Below are positions 32,238 through 40,949 of a DNA stretch of 64,000 bases, one piece after another (position 1 is the stretch's first letter; every line of letters begins with the position of its first letter). The notes under the pieces are model-generated. The model was given only the letters and a program-made list of their open reading frames with translations, did not search any database and was not told where the DNA came from. Origin of the DNA: JAGLYZ01 sp049642725 (GTDB lineage Bacteria > Patescibacteriota > Minisyncoccia > Minisyncoccales > JAGMDC01); the NCBI GenBank assembly GCA_049642725.1, contig JBARPC010000016.1:16861-80860 (forward strand), given 5' to 3'. The translations under genes were made by a program, and so were the position numbers.

Positions 32238-33536
32238 ATGAATAAAAAAATAACTGGTCAAATCTTTATTTCAGATGAAGCACTTTCTGAGATAGAAAAG
32301 AAAGTAAAAAATCTTTCTGATTTCAAAAAAAACATTGAATCAGTTTTACAAGAAAATATTACTGAAGTTTTAGAAAATATTTTAGCAGGCGCCATAAATC
32401 TAAATGCTTCAGATATTCATATTGAACCAAGAAAAAAAGAAACAAAAATCAGAATAAGAATTGACGGCATACTCCAAGAGGTTGTCTCTTTAGATAAAAA
32501 AATATTTGAATCCATTCTTTCTAGAATCAAACTTTTAAGCGCTCTGAAGCTTAATGTTTCTGACCGGCCGCAAGACGGCAGATTTTCTATTATTTCCAAA
32601 CAGGAAATAATAGAAATTAGAGTCTCTTCCCTGCCCTCTGAATACGGAGAGTCAATTGTTTTAAGAATTTTAAATCCTAAATCATTAATTGAGATTGAAA
32701 GTTTAGGACTAAGGAAAGATCTGCTTGAACTTTTCTTAAAAGAAATAAAAAAGCCAAATGGAATGATTATTGTTACCGGACCTACCGGCTCTGGAAAAAC
32801 AACTACTCTCTATGCTTTTCTTAAAAGGATTAAAAGCCCGGAAGTTAAAGTTATAACAATTGAAGACCCTATTGAATACCATCTCAAAGGTATTTCCCAG
32901 ACACAAGTAAGACCGGAAAAAGGATACGACTTTGCTAACGGCCTCCGTTCTATTATGAGGCAGGACCCAGACGCAATTCTGGTTGGAGAAATCAGGGATT
33001 TAGAAACAACTAAAATTGCCATCCAATCAGCGCTTACCGGCCATTTAGTTTTGACTACCTTACATACAAATGACGCTGCCGGCACTATTGCCCGTTTAAT
33101 AAATTTAGGCGCGAAGCCGGCAAATATTGGACCAGCAGTAAATATGATTATTGCGCAAAGATTGGTGAGAAAAATCTGTCCAAAATGCGCTAAATTAGAA
33201 AAAGCCCCGCCCTCAATTTTAAATAAATTAAAAAGAGAATTGAAAGGAATTCCCAAAGAGATAAAAATTCCTAAAATTGGTGATGGGTTGAAAATTCTAA
33301 AACCAAAGGGCTGTGAAGATTGTCATAACTCTGGATATAAAGGAAGGGCTGGTATTTTTGAAGCCATTTTGATTGATGATGAAATGGAAAACTTTATTTT
33401 TAAAAACCCTTCAATCGCTGCTTTAAGAAAAAAAGCATTTAAAAAAGGAATGACAACTATGAAGCAAGATGGTTTTTTAAAAGTTTTAAATCAAGAAACA
33501 AACATAGAGGAAATAGAAAGGGTGGCTGGCGAGTAA
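32238..33536 (+). CDS. pilB: Type IV pilus assembly ATPase PilB/GspE, short form
   Basis: 432 residues. The start NKKITGQIFISDEALSEIEK leads into NASDIHIEPRKKETKIRIRIDG (N2 domain), then Walker A GPTGSGKTTTLYAFL, Asp box ITIEDPIEYH, Walker B DAILVGEIRD, His box TGHLVLTTLHTND and a zinc site CPKCAK...CEDC in the C-terminal part. Typical PilB is ~560 residues; the N-terminal N1 domain (~130 residues) is missing. The start follows directly on a TATAAT that may be chance. Hydrolyses ATP to extend the pilus, with PilC as partner. Stop at 33536 abuts a palindrome. Confidence 0.9.
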   Translation: MNKKITGQIFISDEALSEIEKKVKNLSDFKKNIESVLQENITEVLENILAGAINLNASDIHIEPRKKETKIRIRIDGILQEVVSLDKKIFESILSRIKLLSALKLNVSDRPQDGRFSIISKQEIIEIRVSSLPSEYGESIVLRILNPKSLIEIESLGLRKDLLELFLKEIKKPNGMIIVTGPTGSGKTTTLYAFLKRIKSPEVKVITIEDPIEYHLKGISQTQVRPEKGYDFANGLRSIMRQDPDAILVGEIRDLETTKIAIQSALTGHLVLTTLHTNDAAGTIARLINLGAKPANIGPAVNMIIAQRLVRKICPKCAKLEKAPPSILNKLKRELKGIPKEIKIPKIGDGLKILKPKGCEDCHNSGYKGRAGIFEAILIDDEMENFIFKNPSIAALRKKAFKKGMTTMKQDGFLKVLNQETNIEEIERVAGE

Positions 33537-33619
33537 CCCCCCACCACTTTGTAAAACGCCATCTGAAATTTCCTAAATATTTTTTTATCTATTTTGACTT
33601 TTGGCAAAGTGGTGGGGGG
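33537..33619. repeat. Inverted repeat with CCCCCCACCACTTT arms
   Basis: Arms at 33537-33551 and 33605-33619 enclose 53 bases of AT-rich sequence. The arm is the same as in the palindrome inside the exonuclease gene. It begins immediately after the pilB stop codon. Confidence 0.88.
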
Positions 33620-33621
33620 TG

Positions 33622-33755
33622 AGATAGCCTGGAGCCGGGGACAGGACTTCAGCTTGAGAACTTAAAGTTCAGAATTTCTTTGAGGAATAAGCCAGCATTA
33701 CCTGAATTATCCATTAACTAAAAGAAATTCCTGTGTCCCCAGCTCCAGGCTATCT
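33622..33755. repeat. Structured 134-bp inverted-repeat element upstream of ruvB
   Basis: Terminal arms of ~25 bases (AGATAGCCTGGAGC, then CGGGGACAGGA, against 33729-33755) differ only slightly. Inside are GAATTTCTTT/AAAGAAATTC (33672-33681 with 33721-33730) and a GAACTTAAAGTTC hairpin. The whole can fold as a branched RNA or DNA element. It ends 11 bases before the ruvB -10 box. Candidates: MITE/REP-like element or 5' regulatory structure; no transposase is visible. Confidence 0.85.
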
Positions 33756-33766
33756 TTGCCTTTAAT

Positions 33767-33772
33767 TATAAT
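33767..33772 (+). promoter_or_regulatory. ruvB -10 box seven bases before the ATG
   Basis: TATAAT followed by seven bases and ATG at 33780. No Shine-Dalgarno sequence. No good -35. Confidence 0.5.
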
Positions 33773-33779
33773 AAATAAT

Positions 33780-34787
33780 ATGAATTTGTCAACCCCTATA
33801 CCCTCTAAAGAGGACGAAGTTTTAGATAACGCTTTACGGCCTAAAAACTGGAAAGAATATGTTGGTCAGGAAAAATTAAAGAAAAATCTAAGGATAATTA
33901 TTGAAGCAGCTAAACAAAGAAATGAAGCGCCTGACCACTTGCTTTTCTACGGAAACCCTGGCTTAGGAAAAAGCACTATCTCACATCTTATTGCTAAAGA
34001 GATGAAAACTGATATTAAAACTACCTCTGGCCCGGCTATTGAAAAAGCTGGTGATTTAGTTTCTATTTTAACTAATCTTAGTGATGGTGATGTTCTTTTT
34101 ATTGACGAAATTCATCGTTTAAACAAGGTTTGTGAAGAAATATTTTATCCAGCAATGGAGGATTTTAAGTTAAATCTTATTTTAGGAAAAGGCCCAATGG
34201 CGCGAACAATGGAAATGAAACTGCCCAGATTTACTTTAATAGGAGCGACAACCCGTTTAGCTCTTTTGTCGTCGCCTTTAAGAAACCGTTTTGGAGCTAT
34301 TTTCCAAATTAATTTTTATAACTCCAAAGATATTGAAAAAATTATTGAGTATTCCGGTAAGACTTTAAATATAGCAATAGAGCCAAAAGCGATAACAATA
34401 ATTTCTAAACGCTCACGTTTTACTCCGCGAGTAGCTAACCGCTTATTGAAAAGAATTAGAGATTTCGCTCAAGTAGAAGGCGACGGAATTATTGATGAAA
34501 AAATCACCAAATCAGCTATGAAATTTTTAGAAATTGATGGGTTTGGATTAGAGCCAGGAGACAGAAAAATTATTAAAACAATTATTAAAAAATTTGAAGG
34601 AGGACCGGTTGGCTTAAAAACTCTGTCAGCCGCTACTTCTGAAGAAGAAGATACTATTTTAGATATCTATGAACCTTACTTAATGCAATTAGGATTTATA
34701 GAAAGAACTCCCAAAGGAAGAATGGCTACTTTGAATGCTTATAAATATTTTGGAATAAAATATAAAAAGGAACAGAATCTGCTTTAG
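33780..34787 (+). CDS. ruvB: Holliday junction branch-migration ATPase RuvB
   Basis: 335 residues from ATG 33780 (an upstream in-frame ATG at 33756 would precede the -10 box). The N-terminal LRPKNWKEYVGQEKLKKNL is the family hallmark. Walker A is GNPGLGKST (usual GPPGLGKTT), Walker B LFIDEIHRL, sensor GATTRLALLSSPLRNRFG, with Arg finger and winged helix at the end. RuvB forms the hexameric motor on RuvA. Here it lies behind pilB, not beside ruvA or ruvC. Confidence 0.95.
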   Translation: MNLSTPIPSKEDEVLDNALRPKNWKEYVGQEKLKKNLRIIIEAAKQRNEAPDHLLFYGNPGLGKSTISHLIAKEMKTDIKTTSGPAIEKAGDLVSILTNLSDGDVLFIDEIHRLNKVCEEIFYPAMEDFKLNLILGKGPMARTMEMKLPRFTLIGATTRLALLSSPLRNRFGAIFQINFYNSKDIEKIIEYSGKTLNIAIEPKAITIISKRSRFTPRVANRLLKRIRDFAQVEGDGIIDEKITKSAMKFLEIDGFGLEPGDRKIIKTIIKKFEGGPVGLKTLSAATSEEEDTILDIYEPYLMQLGFIERTPKGRMATLNAYKYFGIKYKKEQNLL

Positions 34788-34854
34788 TTTTAAACAATTT
34801 CTAAACATTTTCTGGACAGTTTTTAAACAGTTTTTTTGATAGTTGATAGATAAG

Positions 34855-36042
34855 ATGAAAAAAACTTGGAAAATTTGTTTTTGTTCTTTATTATATGTTG
34901 TTTGTTCTTTGTTCTTTATGCTTGGCTTAGCTAAGCATAATTTTGTCTCAGCCTATAAATCGCTTGATGTAGTAATCAATGAAGTTTGCTGGATGGGCAC
35001 AAAGGCCTCACATAGTGACGAATGGATTGAGTTGTATAATAATAGCGATGCTGATATAAATCTTGATGGCTGGGTATTAAAAGCTAATGACAAAAGCCCG
35101 GAAATTGAACTAATGGGTATTATTTTAGGTAAAAGTTTTTATATTTTAGAAAGAACTGATGATGATAGTGCGGCTGAAATTTCTGCTGATATAATTTATA
35201 AAGGAGCTTTAAATAATAAAGGAGAAATTTTAGAACTTTTTGATGGCGATAAAAATCTGATAGATAAAGTGGATTGCGGCAAAGGATGGTTTGCCGGTGA
35301 CAATAAAACAAAACAAACAATGGAAAAGCTTGTTGAAGTCGGACTTCAACAAGCTCATTGGCAGACAAGCCAAAAACCAGGCGGAACACCAAAAACTAAA
35401 AACAGTGATGGAAATGCTATGGAGGCCGAAACTCCTATGGAGGTTCGGCCTCAAAGCGAGCCGCCTCAAAACGAGCATTATCCTTCTGGAATAATTATCA
35501 ATGAAATACTGGCCTCGCCAGAGGGCCCTGACGCGGAAAATGAATGGATAGAAATTTTTAATGAAAATAATTTTGATACTGATATCTCTGGCTGGAAAAT
35601 TTCTGACACTGTTGGTGGTATTAAGAGTTATACTTTTCCAATAGGAACAAAAATCCCAGGAAAAGAATTTTTGGTTTTAGAGCGTCCGGAAACAAAAATT
35701 ACTTTAAATAACAATGGTGATGGATTAAAAATCTTTAATCCTAATGGAAAAATCGTTGATGAAATAAACTTTGAAAAAGCGACCTTAGGACAATCATATA
35801 ATAAATTTGAATCTGAATGGCAATGGTCAGAAAATTTAACGCCTGGCGCTGTTAATAGTTCAGGAAAACATACGGAGAGCGAGTTTCTATTAGATGGTTC
35901 CAGCGAAGCAAGAATCAGCCAAGGATTTAAACAACTCTACGAGAACAGTTCTCGTAGAATGGCTGTTGTAATTGCTCTAATAATTGCTTTTTGTTCAGCT
36001 ATTATTATTTTAATTTTAAAAAAGAATTTGAAAAGTAATTAA
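34855..36042 (+). CDS. Lamin-tail-domain surface protein with C-terminal TM
   Basis: 395 residues from ATG 34855 (an upstream TTG at 34843 is possible). Signal peptide ~5-30. Two lamin-tail domains: ~32-140 (VVINEVCWMGTKASHSDEWIE) and ~205-330 (IIINEILASPEGPDAENEWIE). C-terminal TM ~367-390 with a basic tail. Three palindromes lie in its linkers without breaking the frame: VEVGLQQ (35327-35355), MEAETPMEVRPQ (35422-35452) and LYENSSRR (35936-35958). Lamin-tail domains in bacteria are exported adhesion or nuclease-associated modules. No enzyme domain is present. Confidence 0.82.
   Translation: MKKTWKICFCSLLYVVCSLFFMLGLAKHNFVSAYKSLDVVINEVCWMGTKASHSDEWIELYNNSDADINLDGWVLKANDKSPEIELMGIILGKSFYILERTDDDSAAEISADIIYKGALNNKGEILELFDGDKNLIDKVDCGKGWFAGDNKTKQTMEKLVEVGLQQAHWQTSQKPGGTPKTKNSDGNAMEAETPMEVRPQSEPPQNEHYPSGIIINEILASPEGPDAENEWIEIFNENNFDTDISGWKISDTVGGIKSYTFPIGTKIPGKEFLVLERPETKITLNNNGDGLKIFNPNGKIVDEINFEKATLGQSYNKFESEWQWSENLTPGAVNSSGKHTESEFLLDGSSEARISQGFKQLYENSSRRMAVVIALIIAFCSAIIILILKKNLKSN
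35327..35355. repeat. VEVGLQQ palindrome, copy 2
   Basis: A 13-bp stem AGCTTGTTGAAGT with its complement and a CGG loop, in frame in the linker of the lamin-tail gene. It encodes VEVGLQQ. Confidence 0.88.
35422..35452. repeat. EV-P palindrome, copy 1
   Basis: GAGGCCGAAACTCC-TAT-GGAGGTTCGGCCTC, one mismatch in a 14-bp stem. It encodes EAETPMEVRP; the copy in rsmA (55801-55831) encodes EVKPPKEVQP in the same frame. Confidence 0.85.
35936..35958. repeat. TCTACGAGAAC palindrome in the lamin-tail gene
   Basis: Perfect 11-bp stem with a one-base centre, encoding LYENSSRR just before the C-terminal TM. Confidence 0.8.
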
Positions 36043-36070
36043 AAATTTAGTAAGATAAAATTATAATAAC

Positions 36071-36793
36071 ATGAGCGGACATTCTCATTTTAGTTCAATA
36101 AAACATAAAAAAGCAATTACCGATGCCAAGCGCGGCAAAATTTTCTCTAAAATAGCTCGGCAGATTTTGATTGCCGTAAAAGAAAAAGGAAACGACCCAG
36201 AAACCAACTCTAGTTTGCGTTTAGTTATTGAAAAAGCCAGGTCAGTAAATATGCCGAAAGATAATATAGAAAAAGCTATTAAAAGAGGAACTGGAAGCAC
36301 AGAAGGAGAAAAACTAGAAGAAGTAATTTTTGAAGCATATGGACCTGCTGGAACAGCTATCATTATTGAAGGAATTACTGACAATAAAAACAGAACCCTG
36401 GGAGAGATCAGGCAGGTTTTAAATCAGGCAGGCGGTAAAATGGCTGGAGAAGGTTCGGTTAAGTGGATGTTTGAAAGAAAAGGAGCTATAACAGTCAACA
36501 ATGAACAAAAAACAATAAACAAAGAAGATTTAGAGATGAAAGTGATTGAAGCGGGGGCAGATGATACTTATTGGCATAATGGCATATTAGATGTCTATAC
36601 TAAGCCAGAGGGACTGGAAAAAGTTAAAAAAAATCTTGAAGCGCAAAATATTGAAATTGAATCTGCATCGTTGGATTGGGTCGCTAAAGATATGATTGAA
36701 TTAGAAGAAAAAGACAAGCAAAAAATAGAAAAATTATTTGAATTATTAGATGAAAACGAAGCGGTACAGGAAATATACTCAAACATCTCGTAA
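36071..36793 (+). CDS. yebC: YebC/PmpR family protein (TACO1-like)
   Basis: 240 residues, normal length. It begins MSGHSHFSSIKHKKAITDAK (family MAGHSKW-x-NIKH-K...) and contains NMPKDNIEKAIKRGTG and the acidic ALNEAVQEIYSN-type end. The family was described as transcriptional regulators and, more recently, as factors that help ribosomes through difficult stretches. Gene order yebC-ruvC is widely conserved. Confidence 0.94.
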   Translation: MSGHSHFSSIKHKKAITDAKRGKIFSKIARQILIAVKEKGNDPETNSSLRLVIEKARSVNMPKDNIEKAIKRGTGSTEGEKLEEVIFEAYGPAGTAIIIEGITDNKNRTLGEIRQVLNQAGGKMAGEGSVKWMFERKGAITVNNEQKTINKEDLEMKVIEAGADDTYWHNGILDVYTKPEGLEKVKKNLEAQNIEIESASLDWVAKDMIELEEKDKQKIEKLFELLDENEAVQEIYSNIS

Positions 36794-36810
36794 TTTTAAC
36801 ATTTGTTAGT

Positions 36811-37320
36811 ATGATTATACTCGGCATTGACCCAGGAACAGCCAACACGGGGTTTGGCGTGGTTAGTAATATAAAATCTAAAAACCAAAATAGACTTAGG
36901 TGTTTGGATTACGGTTGCATTAAAACATCACCGAAATTGACTGACGGGGCGCGGCTTGAAAAAATAAACACAGAACTTAAAAAAATAATTAAGAAATATC
37001 AACCAAAAGTGATGGCCGTAGAAAATGTGTATTTCTTTAAAAACTTAAAAACTGCTTTTCCAGTAAGCCAGGCAAAAGGAGTAATATTATTTACAGCTGC
37101 CAAGAAAAAAATTCCGGTTTATGAATTCACTCCTCTTCAAGTTAAAATGGCGATTACGGGTTATGGAAAAGCAGATAAAAAACAAATCCAAAAAATGATA
37201 AAGGTTATTCTTAATCTAAAAGAACCACCAAGACCAGATGACGCTGCTGATGCTTTAGCAATAGCAGTTTGTTCTATTAATTTTATAAAAACCCTTAAAG
37301 GGGTTGACAAACTTGCTTAA
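36811..37320 (+). CDS. ruvC: Holliday junction resolvase RuvC
   Basis: 169 residues. RNase H-fold catalytic acids: Asp in ILGIDPGTANTGFGVV, Glu in AVENVYFFKNLKTAF, and the pair in RPDDAADALAIA. Cuts junctions bound by RuvAB. 17 bases after yebC. The promoter of the next gene overlaps its last codons. Confidence 0.95.
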   Translation: MIILGIDPGTANTGFGVVSNIKSKNQNRLRCLDYGCIKTSPKLTDGARLEKINTELKKIIKKYQPKVMAVENVYFFKNLKTAFPVSQAKGVILFTAAKKKIPVYEFTPLQVKMAITGYGKADKKQIQKMIKVILNLKEPPRPDDAADALAIAVCSINFIKTLKGVDKLA

Positions 37321-37331
37321 AAAAATATAAT
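37304..37331 (+). promoter_or_regulatory. Near-perfect sigma-70 promoter of the small acidic gene
   Basis: TTGACA (37304-37309), 16 bases, TATAAT (37326-37331). It lies across the ruvC stop codon. The leader of ~90 bases contains an imperfect hairpin, ATCACTCTTT...AAAGAGAGTGAT (37378-37413). Confidence 0.75.
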
Positions 37332-37428
37332 AGAAACTGTAGATGGAAAGGTCGATGATAATAGAGTAGAAATTAAAAATCACTCTTTTTTTATTTAATA
37401 TAAAGAGAGTGATATTCTTTAAAAAATT

Positions 37429-37680
37429 ATGATTTACGAATTTATTAATCAAGATACAGAAGAAGGAGGAGAAAAAACCACTGAAGAGGAAACTCCTGCT
37501 TCTACTGAAAAAGAAACTGGTTCTGAAGAAGTAACTAGCCAGGATACAGGAGAAGGAACTCCTGAAGAAGGAGCCACTGAAGCTCCTGCTGAGGGAGAAA
37601 AAACTCCTGAAGCTCCTGCTGAAGGAGAAGAAAAAGAAGGTGAAGAACAGAAAAGCGAAGAAGAAACTCCGGTTGTATAG
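37429..37680 (+). CDS. Small acidic Glu/Thr/Pro-rich repeat protein
   Basis: 83 residues, nearly all Glu, Thr, Pro, Gly, Ala and Ser, with repeats such as APAEGEKTPEAPAEGE. No signal peptide, no hydrophobic core, so likely disordered. It has its own strong promoter, a structured leader and a strong terminator, which suggests high expression as a monocistronic unit. Similar short low-complexity acidic proteins are seen in CPR genomes without assigned function. The start MIYEFINQDTEEGG is the only hydrophobic part. The reading frame is convincing from its regulation rather than homology. Confidence 0.6.
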   Translation: MIYEFINQDTEEGGEKTTEEETPASTEKETGSEEVTSQDTGEGTPEEGATEAPAEGEKTPEAPAEGEEKEGEEQKSEEETPVV

Positions 37681-37683
37681 TTT

Positions 37684-37709
37684 AAAAATCCCGCCTCTGC
37701 GGGATTTTT
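37684..37709. terminator. Bidirectional terminator between the acidic gene and tyrS
   Basis: AAAAATCCCGC-CTCT-GCGGGATTTTT, an 11-bp perfect stem with A and T tails that serves both converging genes. Confidence 0.9.
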
Positions 37710-37715
37710 AAATAT

Positions 37716-38900
37716 TTAAGTATAACTAATAATTTTAACAAATTTTCTTTTCCCTACTTGAATTATCATATCTTTCTTTGTTTTAATTTTTGCCTGCCAG
37801 TCATTTTGAATTTTATTATCTATTCTAACTCCTTTTTGCAAAACCAATCTCTTGGCTTCTGATTTTGAGGAAGTTAGTTTTATTTTCACCAACAAGTCCA
37901 AAATATTCCAATTGCCAAGCTTTAATTTTATCACAGGAATTTTTAAAGGTATTTTTTTTTCTTTAAAAATTCTATTAAATTCTTTTTCTGCCTTTTCTGC
38001 TATTTTTTTACTATAAAGAAGCAAGATAATTTCTTTAGCCAATTTTGCCTTTGCATCTCTTGGATTTATTATTTTTTTAAGTTCGGACATCGGAACATTT
38101 GTACAAAGTTCAAAGGCAGTATTTATTAATTCATCCGGCCAGTTCATTATCCTCCCATATATTTCCTTCGGTTTTTCGTTTAAGTTAATTATATTTCCCT
38201 CGGTTTTTCCCATTTTCTCCCCTTTAAAACTAACTAAAAGTTTTGTCGCCAAAACAAATTTTTCCTTATTCTTTAGTTTCTTAGCTAATGTCCTTCCGGC
38301 CAGCATATTAAAGGTTTGGTCGTTCCCCCCAATTTCTAAATCAACATCCATTGAAACGCTATCGTAGGCCTGAAATATTGGATACAAAAACTCATGTACG
38401 CGAATATCTCTACCTGCTTTGATTCGTCTCTGAAACATATCTCTCTCCAATAATCTGGCAACTGTAAAATTGGAGGACAGTTCAAGCATGTCTTTAGGTT
38501 TTAATTTGTTAGTCCATTCTTCATTGTGTAAAAATCTAACATTTGCCTTCTTAAGGTCTAAAATTTTGCCAATCTGTTTTTTATAATCTTTAGCATTTAC
38601 TAAAACCTGTTCTCGAGTTAATATTTTTCTTGTCGCATTCTTATCAGTCGGATCACCAATAGTGGCTGTGAAGTCCCCTATTAAAACAATCGTTTCATGC
38701 CCCAAATCCTGAAATTGACGTAGCTTTCTTAAAACCGCCAAATGGCCTATATGAAGCCTACCTGTTGGGTCTATACCATTATAAACCCTGAGTTTTTTAC
38801 CGGATTTTAAAACTTTTTCTAACGCCTTGCGGTTAGGATAAATTGTTTCCACACCACGCACTAAAATCTCTTCAATTTTTTTAGAGTTAGTGTTTATCAT
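37716..38900 (-). CDS. tyrS: Tyrosyl-tRNA synthetase
   Basis: 394 residues from the ATG at 38900; a longer frame start would overlap PBP1A and lie before the promoter. Class I signatures: HIGH box in GRLHIGHLAVL and KMSKS-type loop GEKMGKTEGN. NGIDPTGRLHIG and GGNDQTFNMLAG bind tyrosine and ATP. A C-terminal S4-like domain (~330-394, SEAKRLVLQKGVRID) binds tRNA. Divergent from the PBP1A gene. Confidence 0.95.
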   Translation of the reverse strand: MINTNSKKIEEILVRGVETIYPNRKALEKVLKSGKKLRVYNGIDPTGRLHIGHLAVLRKLRQFQDLGHETIVLIGDFTATIGDPTDKNATRKILTREQVLVNAKDYKKQIGKILDLKKANVRFLHNEEWTNKLKPKDMLELSSNFTVARLLERDMFQRRIKAGRDIRVHEFLYPIFQAYDSVSMDVDLEIGGNDQTFNMLAGRTLAKKLKNKEKFVLATKLLVSFKGEKMGKTEGNIINLNEKPKEIYGRIMNWPDELINTAFELCTNVPMSELKKIINPRDAKAKLAKEIILLLYSKKIAEKAEKEFNRIFKEKKIPLKIPVIKLKLGNWNILDLLVKIKLTSSKSEAKRLVLQKGVRIDNKIQNDWQAKIKTKKDMIIQVGKRKFVKIISYT

Positions 38901-38906
38901 TTTCTT

Positions 38907-38915
38907 ATCATAGCA
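38907..38915 (-). promoter_or_regulatory. Extended -10 of tyrS, six bases before the ATG
   Basis: TGC-TATGAT on the minus strand, then AAGAAA and ATG at 38900. It predicts a leaderless tyrS mRNA. Confidence 0.6.
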
Positions 38916-38966
38916 AAAGTATTTTAATTTGCCAAATAGAACATAATCTATTAAAGTTAAAAGTAT

Positions 38967-40949
38967 ATGGCTAAAAGAGTATATCATCGGAGAATATTTG
39001 GAGAAAATAAAAAAATAAGGCGAATTAAAAAATTGGCAAAATTTTTAGTTTTTTGTTTTAGTTTTTTGTTTTTTGTTTTTTGTTTTTTGTTTTTTTATTA
39101 TGCCAAAGACCTGCCCAGGCCGGAAAACTTTATGGAAAAGCAATTTATTGAATCAACGAAAATATATGACCGGACTGGCGAAGTTCTTTTATATAATATC
39201 TATGGAGAAGAAAAAAGAACCATTATAGCTTTGGACGCAGTGCCAGAACAATTAATCCAAGCTATCATCACAGCTGAAGACAGAAATTTTTACAAACATC
39301 ATGGCATTGATTACAGAGGCGTTATGCGGGCGATATTAGTAAATCTTAAATTAAAAAAACCGGCTCAGGGCGGCTCTACTATTACACAGCAATTAATCAG
39401 GTCCAGTTTTTTAACTCTCAGTAAAACAGCTGAAAGAAAAATAAGGGAAATTATTTTAACCATAGAATTAGAAAGAAAATATACTAAGGACCAAATAATG
39501 GAATGGTATTTAAATCAGGTTCCTTTTGGCTCTAATGCTTACGGCGTAGAAGCGGCCAGCCAGACCTATTTTAAAAAATCGGTTCAGGACTTATCTTTGG
39601 AAGAATCAGCTATTCTTGCCTCGCTCGTCTGCGGGCCGAGCCGTCTCTCTCCTTATGGTCAAAATGAAGACAGGTTATTAGGGAGAAAAGATTATGTTTT
39701 AAAAGGAATGGCAGAGGAGGGATATATATCAAAAGAAGAAGCAGAAGAGGCAAAGAAAAGAGAAATATCCTTTGCTCCTAAACTTGTGGAAATCAAAGCT
39801 CCTCATTTTACCCTTTATGTTAAAAGCCAATTAGAAAGAGAATACGAAAGAGAAGATGATAGTAATTTTTTAAAAGAAAACGGATTAAAGGTTTATACTT
39901 CTTTGGATTGGGAGCTTCAGCATTTAGCAGAAACAGCAGTAGAAGATAGAGCAAAAATTAATGAAGGCTATCAGGCCCATAATGCTTCCTTGGTTGCCTT
40001 AAATCCGAAAAACGGCGAGGTTTTAGCAATGGTTGGCTCAAAAAATTATTTTGGCGAATCTTTTCCTGAAGGATGTAATCCGGAAAAGGACTGTCTGTTT
40101 ACACCCAAAGTGAATATTGCTATTTACGGCATTGGCAGACAACCCGGTTCTGCTTTTAAACCATTTGTTTATGTTACTGCTTTTCAAAACGGCTATGACG
40201 GTGAAACCACAGTAATAGATGAAGAAACAAACTTTGGTCTTTGGGGAGATAAAGAATATATTCCCCAAAACTATGATAATAAATTTAGAGGAGAAGTAAC
40301 CTTAAGAGAGGCATTGGCGCAATCAATTAATGTGCCATCAGTAAAAGTTTTAGTTAATTTTTGCGGCTCTACGGTGCAGGAAAGTATTGAAAATAGCGTT
40401 AAAACCGCTCAAAAGCTGGGGATTACTACTTTAAGACCTTCTTACGGACCAGCCATTGTTTTGGGCGGCTGGGAGGTAAGATTGTTAGAAATGACTTCTG
40501 CTTATGGCGTTTTTGCTACCGAAGGATTAAAGGTACCGCCAGTAACTATTTTAAGAATTGAAGACGCGCAGGGTAATATAATAAAAGAAAATAAAAAAAC
40601 TCCTCAAAGAGTTTTAGGTATTCAAGAGACACGACTCCTCAATAATATTCTTTCAGACAATGAAGCCAGGGCCCCTCTTTTTGGATATAATTCGTCTCTA
40701 TATATTAAAGATTTTAATACAGCTGCTAAAACAGGAACAACCGAGGAGTATAAAGACGCCTGGACTATCGGCTACAGCCCTTCCATTGTATGCGGCGTTT
40801 GGGCCGGAAACAATGATAATTCTCCAACAAATAAAAAACCAGGTGTTACCCTGTCTGCGCCTATTTGGAAGGCATTTATGTCAGAAGCTCTTAAAAAATT
40901 CCCTAAAGAAAATTTTACTCCTCCGGAATTTTTAGAAAAACAATTTTAA
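38967..40949 (+). CDS. Class A penicillin-binding protein (PBP1A-like)
   Basis: 660 residues. TM ~28-47. Glycosyltransferase GT51 domain ~75-245 with catalytic Glu in TAEDRNFYKHHGID and GGSTITQQLIR. Transpeptidase domain ~325-640 with SxxK in GSAFKPF (~394), SxN in AQSINVPS and KTG in AAKTGTTEEY (~588). Polymerises and crosslinks peptidoglycan outside the membrane. Indicates a cell wall, as in most Parcubacteria. Divergent from tyrS and convergent with dnaN (4-base overlap of ends). Confidence 0.93.
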   Translation: MAKRVYHRRIFGENKKIRRIKKLAKFLVFCFSFLFFVFCFLFFYYAKDLPRPENFMEKQFIESTKIYDRTGEVLLYNIYGEEKRTIIALDAVPEQLIQAIITAEDRNFYKHHGIDYRGVMRAILVNLKLKKPAQGGSTITQQLIRSSFLTLSKTAERKIREIILTIELERKYTKDQIMEWYLNQVPFGSNAYGVEAASQTYFKKSVQDLSLEESAILASLVCGPSRLSPYGQNEDRLLGRKDYVLKGMAEEGYISKEEAEEAKKREISFAPKLVEIKAPHFTLYVKSQLEREYEREDDSNFLKENGLKVYTSLDWELQHLAETAVEDRAKINEGYQAHNASLVALNPKNGEVLAMVGSKNYFGESFPEGCNPEKDCLFTPKVNIAIYGIGRQPGSAFKPFVYVTAFQNGYDGETTVIDEETNFGLWGDKEYIPQNYDNKFRGEVTLREALAQSINVPSVKVLVNFCGSTVQESIENSVKTAQKLGITTLRPSYGPAIVLGGWEVRLLEMTSAYGVFATEGLKVPPVTILRIEDAQGNIIKENKKTPQRVLGIQETRLLNNILSDNEARAPLFGYNSSLYIKDFNTAAKTGTTEEYKDAWTIGYSPSIVCGVWAGNNDNSPTNKKPGVTLSAPIWKAFMSEALKKFPKENFTPPEFLEKQF

